Below the pieces are notes generated by a model. That model was not told where the DNA came from. It ran no database searches and saw nothing but the letters and a program-made list of their open reading frames with translations. A stretch of DNA of 7,676 bases from an uncultured Lachnospiraceae bacterium (GTDB lineage: Bacteria; Bacillota; Clostridia; Lachnospirales; Lachnospiraceae), in the NCBI GenBank assembly GCA_905236545.1, contig CAJOQO010000199.1, forward strand, positions 1 to 7,676, given 5' to 3'. The position numbers and the translations under genes were made by a program. Numbering within the stretch: position 1 is the stretch's first letter; every line of letters starts with the position of its first letter. This document shows, piece by piece, positions 1 through 4,694 of the stretch.

Positions 1-2
1 CG

Positions 3-74
3 GGCCTGATCTGAGCTTTGTACTGCCGCTTACAGGCAAGCCTGACGCGTCAGATACAAAGACTCAGATCGGCC
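3..74. repeat. Long imperfect inverted repeat (about 72-nt hairpin), identity unknown
   Basis: Bases 3-22 pair with 55-74 over 19 base pairs, interrupted only by single bulges at T7 and A62. Pairing can continue inward: 23-25 with 51-53, 27-29 with 47-49, and 33-36 with 41-44 around a CAAG tip. The inner part also contains a perfect 10-base palindrome at 43-52 (TGACGCGTCA). Nearly the whole stretch therefore folds as one hairpin. No T-run follows it on the + strand, so it is not an ordinary forward terminator. The flank needed to judge the other strand lies outside the window. It could be a REP-like or MITE-like repeat, a terminator for a convergent gene, or a structured RNA. The pairing is seen directly; the identity is unknown. 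Confidence 0.6.
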
Positions 75-125
75 GTGAATAGTAACTAAACATGCTCACG
101 TTGTTTTTGTTGTCAGCCCCTGTCG

Positions 126-155
126 TTGACTGCGTTTCAGGCGCTGTGATATACT
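126..155 (+). promoter_or_regulatory. Sigma-A/sigma-70-type promoter for the B12 operon
   Basis: A -35 box TTGACT (126-131) and a -10 box TATACT (150-155) are separated by 18 bases, with a TGA extended -10 element (147-149) directly upstream. Transcription would start near 161-163, about ten bases before the first helix of the cobalamin riboswitch. That position fits the promoter of a riboswitch-led operon. The boxes are seen in the sequence; activity is inferred. Confidence 0.75.
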
Positions 156-171
156 TAAACCAATTTCATAG

Positions 172-392
172 AAGGTATGCGGTGCCGGCGTGATCTTAAA
201 GCGGAAGGATCCGCGGAGGATCACAAGGGTTAAAAGGGAAACAGGTGAAAAACCTGTGCGAACTCGTCACTGTAAGTACGGAGAATGGCTGTCAGATCGT
301 CGATGAGTCATCGGGATGCCACTGGGCTGAGGCCCGGGAAGGCAGACAGCTGTTTGAGGAGGTATGAGCCAGGAAACCTGCCGCATGACCGG
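172..392 (+). promoter_or_regulatory. Cobalamin riboswitch aptamer
   Basis: This leader binds adenosylcobalamin or a related corrinoid and normally lowers expression of the genes downstream when B12 is plentiful. The hallmark B12 box AGCCAGGAAACCTGCC lies at 367-382. Other conserved blocks occur in the expected order: AAAAGGGAA followed by a CAGGTGAAAAACCTG stem-loop (about 233-257), CACTGTAAGTACGG (about 268-281), GATGCCACTGGG (about 314-325) and GGGAAGG. The closing P1 helix is visible as ATGCGG (177-182) pairing perfectly with CCGCAT (381-386), extended by 174-176 with 388-390 around one bulge. An early arm forms from 190-195 with 219-224 and 201-205 with 210-214. The genes downstream are B12 genes, which agrees with the call. 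Confidence 0.95.
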
Positions 393-406
393 TACAGGAT
401 GTCTAT

Positions 407-485
407 CCGGATCACGAGTCATTGGTCGTACTGTAATGGGAGGGGCGCTGCCCCTTGTTTTTGGTATACAGAAAAACGGATCCGG
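407..485 (+). promoter_or_regulatory. Possible antiterminator pairing in the riboswitch expression platform
   Basis: CCGGATC at 407-413 is perfectly complementary to GATCCGG at 479-485, which is most of the 5' arm and part of the loop of the downstream terminator. If these segments pair, the terminator at 472-501 cannot form. The same 407-408 bases can instead close a small hairpin, 397-400 with 405-408, just after the aptamer. That gives a simple way for ligand binding to switch between read-through and termination. The complementarity is seen; the switching role is inferred and only seven base pairs long. Confidence 0.4.
441..462 (+). terminator. Upstream terminator-like hairpin of the riboswitch expression platform
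   Basis: AGGGGC (441-446) pairs with GCCCCT (450-455) around a three-base loop. It is followed by a T-rich run, TTGTTTTT (455-462). The stem is short but G:C-rich. It lies only ten bases before a second, stronger terminator, so the two may act in tandem. It could also be a structural spacer or a pause site rather than a full terminator. Confidence 0.5.
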
Positions 486-501
486 CAGGATCCGTTTTTT
501 T
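472..501 (+). terminator. Rho-independent terminator controlled by the riboswitch
   Basis: A 12-base-pair stem joins 472-483 (AAAAACGGATCC) to 488-499 (GGATCCGTTTTT) around a GGCA loop, and seven Ts run from 495 to 501. It stands between the aptamer and the first gene, with the ribosome binding site GGAGG beginning only four bases after the T-run. This is the standard arrangement for transcriptional attenuation by a cobalamin riboswitch in Firmicutes. A 5' segment at 407-413 could pair with the left arm and block it. Confidence 0.9.
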
Positions 502-522
502 AATGGAGGTGGAAAGACTGTG

Positions 523-2097
523 ATGAGAAAAGGCAGCAGAGGAAAAGGTTTTGCGATTCTGACGGCAGCAGTGATGCTTGCGTGTCCTGGGAGCGCAGTG
601 CTGGCACAGGCGGCGGAGGAAGAGGCGGCGAAGGTCGCGTCACTGATTGATGCGATCTATGTGCAAAAGCGTACGGATGAGACAGACGCGCTGTGCAAAG
701 AAGCGAAAGCGGCATGGGATGCACTTACGGACGAACAGAAAGAGCAGGTGGAAGGCGAGTTCGCAGATCCGGATTATTTCGGAAAAGACACCGGCGACGC
801 GTCCGCAGATGATCCGCTGAATGCAGACGGGATCGGGGAAAATGAGATTCTTGTAGCCAGCTTCGGCACCTCCTTTAATGAAAGCAGGGCAGAGGATATC
901 GGCTCGGTGGAGAAGGCAATTGCGGCTGCATACCCCGACTGGTCGGTGCGCAGGGCCTTCACTGCCCAGATCATTATCAATCACGTGCAGGCAAGAGACG
1001 GCGAAAAAATCGATCATGTGGAGCAGGCCCTGGAGCGCGCTGCCGCAAATGGCGTGAAAAGGCTCATCGTGCAGCCTACGCTTCTGATGCACGGCGCGGA
1101 ATATGATGAGCTTTGTGACGCGGTCCTGGCATACGGGGATAAGTTCGATGAGGTCGCGATCGCGGAGCCGCTTCTCGGCGAGGTCGGAGCGGATGCATCC
1201 GTGATCAACGACGATAAGAGGGCGGTTGCCGAAGCGATCTGTGCCGAGTCGGCAGGAATCGCGGGATATGACAGTACTGACGCTGCGGCGGAAGACGGGA
1301 TTGCATTTGTTTTTATAGGGCACGGAACCGCGCATACGGCAAAGGTCAGCTACAGCCAGATGGCTGCGCAGATGAAAGAACTCGGCCGCGCCAACGTGTT
1401 TATCGGAACGGTGGAAGGCGAGCCGGAAGAGACCGCATGCGAACATGTCATAGAGGCGGTTAAGGCGGCAGGATACAGGAAGGTGATCCTTCGCCCTCTC
1501 ATGCTGGTCGCCGGAGATCATGCCAACAATGATATAGCCGGTGATGATGCAAACTCCTGGAAGAGCATGTTCACGAATGCCGGCGCATTTGAGAGCATAG
1601 CATGCCAGGTGGAAGGCCTGGGGCGGATTGAAGCGGTGCAGCAGCTGTATGTTGAACATACGGCCGATGTTCTTGCGGACTTCGAAATTGCTGCCGATGC
1701 GTCTCAGGATCCGGAAAATGCTGAGGCAGCGCTTCCGGACGGTGAATATGACGTGGAATTTACCACGGACAGTTACATGTTTAAGATCAATGAAGCGCTG
1801 GACAACATGGCGAAGCTCACCGTAAAGGACGGGAAGATGACAGTCCATATCACCCTTCCTTCGAAGAACATTGTCAATCTGTTTCCGGGAACGGCCGCTG
1901 ACGCACAGAAGAGCGGCGCTGTCCTTCTTGCGCCCACCGAGGATGAAGTGACCTACATTGACGGCATGACGGAAACCGTGAACGGGTTTGATGTGCCCGT
2001 TCCGTATCTGGACGAAGCGTTTGATCTGGCGCTTATCGGAACAAAGGGAAAATGGTATGACCATAAGGTTGTGGTTTCATCGCCTCAGACGGCTTAA
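523..2097 (+). CDS. cbiK: Exported CbiK-family sirohydrochlorin cobaltochelatase with extra N- and C-terminal domains
   Basis: Class II chelatases of the CbiK family insert Co2+ into sirohydrochlorin early in anaerobic B12 synthesis. The 524-residue protein begins with a Sec signal peptide: basic start MRKGSRGK, hydrophobic 10-28, likely cleavage after A28 or A31. A helical, acidic segment follows (about 32-106). The chelatase domain spans about 107-390, with SFGTSF at 113-118, GHGTAH at 266-271 and GDHANND at 331-337. H267 and H333 fit the metal-binding histidines of the family. A beta-rich domain (about 405-520) carries PSKNIVNLFPG and FDVPVP and resembles one in the next gene. Cytoplasmic CbiK is about 260-300 residues, so this form is roughly twice as long. 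The ATG at 523 follows GGAGGTGG at 505-512; GTG at 520 is an alternative. The frame stays open upstream through the riboswitch, but that part is not coding. There is no clear lipobox or membrane anchor. A periplasmic CbiK is known from Desulfovibrio; the substrate here is inferred. Confidence 0.88.
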   Translation: MRKGSRGKGFAILTAAVMLACPGSAVLAQAAEEEAAKVASLIDAIYVQKRTDETDALCKEAKAAWDALTDEQKEQVEGEFADPDYFGKDTGDASADDPLNADGIGENEILVASFGTSFNESRAEDIGSVEKAIAAAYPDWSVRRAFTAQIIINHVQARDGEKIDHVEQALERAAANGVKRLIVQPTLLMHGAEYDELCDAVLAYGDKFDEVAIAEPLLGEVGADASVINDDKRAVAEAICAESAGIAGYDSTDAAAEDGIAFVFIGHGTAHTAKVSYSQMAAQMKELGRANVFIGTVEGEPEETACEHVIEAVKAAGYRKVILRPLMLVAGDHANNDIAGDDANSWKSMFTNAGAFESIACQVEGLGRIEAVQQLYVEHTADVLADFEIAADASQDPENAEAALPDGEYDVEFTTDSYMFKINEALDNMAKLTVKDGKMTVHITLPSKNIVNLFPGTAADAQKSGAVLLAPTEDEVTYIDGMTETVNGFDVPVPYLDEAFDLALIGTKGKWYDHKVVVSSPQTA

Positions 2098-3652
2098 GGG
2101 ATGCTTCTTCCTGCCCGTGATCCTCTTCGTAACCGCCTGTACTGCACAGGGAGTTCCTTCTGTTGAGCAGGAGGATACGGAAATACAGGAACGCGGAAAT
2201 GAGGATTATCAGATCGACATCGAACTGAAGGGAGGCTCCGGCAAGGCCTTCATTCATTCGCCGGTGTCGATCCATGCCGGGAACGGGGGGAGGATCGCCG
2301 AGCTGATCTGGAGCAGTAAAAACTATGATTACATGATCGTTGACGGCGTCCGCTATGAGAATGAAAATCCGGGCGGTGCATCGACCTTTCATATTCCCGT
2401 CCCGAATACAATGGATCCTCTGGAGATAATCGGTGACACGGTCGCCATGAGTGAGCCCCATGAGATTGCATACACCATCCTCTGGGGACAACAATCTGAG
2501 GAGGAAGCGCAGGGGAAGGAAACGCTGCAGCATTCTGATCTCAGGAATACAGAGGAAGACGCAGAGGAGGCACTGCAGCAGGCCGGTCTTACGGAAACGG
2601 AGGAGGCACTGCAGCGGGCCGGGCTGAAAAAGACCGGGGAACTGATCCCGGCTTATGCGGAGGGATTCAGAGTCTCGGCATACGGCGGTTACCGTTATAT
2701 TACCATCCGGAATTTCGGAGAATACCTGCTGATTCCGGAGGAAGGCGGCATTCCGGCGGGTCTTCCGGACGGGGTGACGCTCTTACAGAGACCGCTTGAC
2801 CGGGTGTATCTGGTTTCCACATCCGCGATGGACCTGATCATAAAATGCGGGGCGCTTGACCGGATCCGCCTGTCCGGAACGAAGGAAAGCGACTGGTATG
2901 TGCCGGAAGCCGCAAAGGAGATGGAAAAGGGGGATCTCCTGTATGCAGGAAAATACCGCGCGCCGGATTACGAGCGGATTCTTGAGGAAGGATGCGATCT
3001 GGCGATTGAAAACACGATGATCTGTCACGCCCCGGCCGTGCAGGAAAAGCTTATGGAATTCGGGATTCCGGTTCTCGTTGAAGCTTCGAGTTATGAGAGC
3101 CATCCGCTGGGAAGACTGGAATGGATCCGTCTGTATGGCGTTTTGTTTGACCGGGAAGCGGAGGCTGATGCGTATTTTGAGGAACAGCTGCGAAGCGTCC
3201 GCCCCTTCCTTGAGAAAAAACGGGACACCGGCAGGAAGGCTGCGTTTTTTCATATCACGGCAGGGGATCTCATCAATGTCCGGAGACCGGGCGACTATAT
3301 CACAAAGATGATCGAACTTGCCGGCGGCGTCTATGTGCCTGAGGAGGCCGGAGAAGGCGGGAATACGCTTTCCACCGTCAACATGCAGACAGAAGAATTC
3401 TACGCACAGTGTTCGGAGGCGGATATCCTGATTTATAACAGCACAATCGGCGGGGAGATCGGTTCCGTGGAGGAGCTCATTGCGAAAGATCCGCTGCTTA
3501 AGGAGTTCAAGGCTGTAAAAACGGGACAGGTCTACTGTACGGAACGGAATTTCTTCCAGCAGACGACAGGCGTGGCGGAGTTCATGCACGACCTTGACGC
3601 GGTGTTCCGTAACGAGAAGATTCCGCTTACTTATCTGAACAGATTGGAATAA
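2057..3652 (+). CDS. Lipoprotein solute-binding protein, BtuF/FhuD type, with an N-terminal accessory domain
   Basis: This is the extracellular binding component of an importer of the iron-complex/cobalamin class; the ligand is probably a corrinoid or cobalt chelate. The 531-residue product starts MTIRLWF, has several arginines, a hydrophobic stretch 16-27 and a lipobox VTAC with lipidated C28, so it is tethered to the membrane. A beta-rich domain follows (about 51-145; SSKNYDYM 86-93, FHIPVP 111-116), similar to the CbiK C-terminus. Then comes a charged linker with a tandem 12-residue repeat (170-193), and finally the periplasmic-binding-protein fold (about 203-531) with the helical-backbone lobe around the SYESHPLGRLEWIRLYG stretch. 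The ATG at 2057 was chosen because AAAGGGA (2043-2049) precedes it and the lipoprotein signal begins there. The open frame reaches 1988, but upstream residues do not suit a signal peptide. It overlaps cbiK by 41 bases, which is unusually long. The permease gene begins 7 bases later. Confidence 0.88.
   Translation: MTIRLWFHRLRRLKGCFFLPVILFVTACTAQGVPSVEQEDTEIQERGNEDYQIDIELKGGSGKAFIHSPVSIHAGNGGRIAELIWSSKNYDYMIVDGVRYENENPGGASTFHIPVPNTMDPLEIIGDTVAMSEPHEIAYTILWGQQSEEEAQGKETLQHSDLRNTEEDAEEALQQAGLTETEEALQRAGLKKTGELIPAYAEGFRVSAYGGYRYITIRNFGEYLLIPEEGGIPAGLPDGVTLLQRPLDRVYLVSTSAMDLIIKCGALDRIRLSGTKESDWYVPEAAKEMEKGDLLYAGKYRAPDYERILEEGCDLAIENTMICHAPAVQEKLMEFGIPVLVEASSYESHPLGRLEWIRLYGVLFDREAEADAYFEEQLRSVRPFLEKKRDTGRKAAFFHITAGDLINVRRPGDYITKMIELAGGVYVPEEAGEGGNTLSTVNMQTEEFYAQCSEADILIYNSTIGGEIGSVEELIAKDPLLKEFKAVKTGQVYCTERNFFQQTTGVAEFMHDLDAVFRNEKIPLTYLNRLE
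2516..2635 (+). repeat. Tandem 36-base repeat encoding a 12-residue unit in the binding-protein linker
   Basis: Two adjacent in-frame copies at 2564-2599 and 2600-2635 encode EEALQQAGLTET and EEALQRAGLKKT. The first 16 bases (GAGGAGGCACTGCAGC) are identical between copies. A third, degenerate unit upstream (2516-2551) encodes KETLQHSDLRNT and is separated by four codons. The repeat lies in the linker between the accessory domain and the ligand-binding domain, and probably forms an acidic amphipathic helix or spacer. Copy number could vary between strains by slippage. Confidence 0.8.
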
Positions 3653-3659
3653 GCCGGCA

Positions 3660-4676
3660 ATGAGCAAAAAAAGAGTCGCACTGTATTTTATCATCATGAC
3701 GGGCCTGACCCTGTTATTTGTCTGTGTGTCCACAGGACTTGGCAGTGTCCGGATTCCGGCGGTGCAGGTGCTGAAGATCCTTTTGGGCGGCAGAACCGGT
3801 GAGGTGGAAAGCAACATCATCTTCCATATCCGCATGCCCCGCGCGCTGGCGGCGATCCTTCTCGGAGGTGCGCTTGCCTTGTCCGGGTACATCCTGCAGA
3901 CATTTTTCCAAAATCCCGTGGTGGGGCCCTTTGTACTGGGAATCTCTTCCGGGGCGAAGCTGACTGTTGCCCTGGCCATGATAGCTTCCCTTAAGATGGG
4001 GAGGGCGATGGATCTGAAAACCATGGTTCTTGCGTCATTTGCGGGATCTGTTTTTGCGATGACGTTCGTGCTTCTGATCTCACTCAGGGTCAGGAGCATG
4101 AGTGTGCTGGTAGTCTGTGGAATCATGATCGGATATCTATGCTCTGCCATCACGGATTTTGCCGTGACATTTGCGGATGATTCCGACATTGTGAATCTCC
4201 ACAACTGGTCCATGGGAAGCCTTTCCGGCGTGAAATGGGATGAGCTGCGGGTGATTCTTGTGATCGTTCTGTTCTGCCTTCTGATCTCAGGCTTTCTGGT
4301 CAAACCCATGAGCGCTTACCGGCTCGGAGAAGTTTATGCGAGAAGCGCAGGCGTCAACGTCATCCTTCTGCGCGTGATGCTGATTCTTGTATCCTGTCTG
4401 CTTGCTGCCTGCGTGACGGCATTTGCGGGTCCGATTTCCTTCGTGGGAATCGCCATTCCACATCTTGTGAGATCCCTCTTAAAGACAGATGCGCCGCACA
4501 TCATGATCCCCGCGGGATTCCTGGGAGGCGCGCTGGTCACGCTTTTGTGCGACGTAATCGCAAGAACTGTATTTGCACCGACAGAGGTCAGCATCAGTTC
4601 CGTCACAGCCGTTCTTCTGGTGCCGGTCGTCATTCTGATGCTGATCGGACGGAGCCGAAAGCGTGTGAAAGCATGA
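3660..4676 (+). CDS. FecCD/BtuC-family ABC transporter permease
   Basis: The 338-residue integral membrane protein forms the channel of the importer, working as a dimer with the binding protein and the ATPase domain encoded on either side. It is hydrophobic throughout, with about ten predicted membrane segments, as in BtuC and FhuB-type permeases. Family signatures are visible: RMPRALAAILLGGALALSG (58-76), QNPVVGP (84-90), the LGEVYARSAGVN block (222-233) and AGPISFVGIAIPHLVR (256-271), the last being the loop that contacts the ATPase. Length is normal for the family. The C-terminus (EVSISSVTAVLLVPVVILMLI) is a little unlike the usual P-x-E-x-P-x-G ending. Its ATG lies 7 bases after the preceding stop with only a weak ribosome binding site, so translation is probably coupled. 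The fused ATPase gene starts 18 bases downstream. The class of substrate (corrinoid, cobalt chelate, siderophore) rests on the B12 context, not on residues. Confidence 0.92.
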   Translation: MSKKRVALYFIIMTGLTLLFVCVSTGLGSVRIPAVQVLKILLGGRTGEVESNIIFHIRMPRALAAILLGGALALSGYILQTFFQNPVVGPFVLGISSGAKLTVALAMIASLKMGRAMDLKTMVLASFAGSVFAMTFVLLISLRVRSMSVLVVCGIMIGYLCSAITDFAVTFADDSDIVNLHNWSMGSLSGVKWDELRVILVIVLFCLLISGFLVKPMSAYRLGEVYARSAGVNVILLRVMLILVSCLLAACVTAFAGPISFVGIAIPHLVRSLLKTDAPHIMIPAGFLGGALVTLLCDVIARTVFAPTEVSISSVTAVLLVPVVILMLIGRSRKRVKA

Positions 4677-4694
4677 AGGAAAGAGGATAAAAGC

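Noticed and set aside
1..76. Integron attC-like site
   Set aside because: The hairpin lacks the RYYYAAC and GTTRRRY core ends, and no integrase or cassette context is visible.
2..82. Open frame from the window edge to a TAG at 80-82, possibly the tail of an upstream gene
   Set aside because: It has only 26 codons, no recognisable protein, and coincides with a near-perfect hairpin. A short open frame is expected by chance, so it is not called as a gene, though a partial gene cannot be excluded.
364..522. Upstream in-frame extension of the cbiK reading frame
   Set aside because: It runs through the B12 box, both hairpins and the terminator T-run. A signal peptide and ribosome binding site place the true start at 523 (or GTG at 520).
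640..2064. Long open frame on the minus strand opposite cbiK (474 codons)
   Set aside because: Antisense shadow of a well-supported gene with strong family motifs. The translation is rich in Arg, Cys and His and shows no family pattern.
2783..4309. Long minus-strand open frame opposite the binding protein and permease (508 codons)
   Set aside because: It crosses the boundary of two well-supported + strand genes and has no recognisable domain, so it is a codon-bias shadow.
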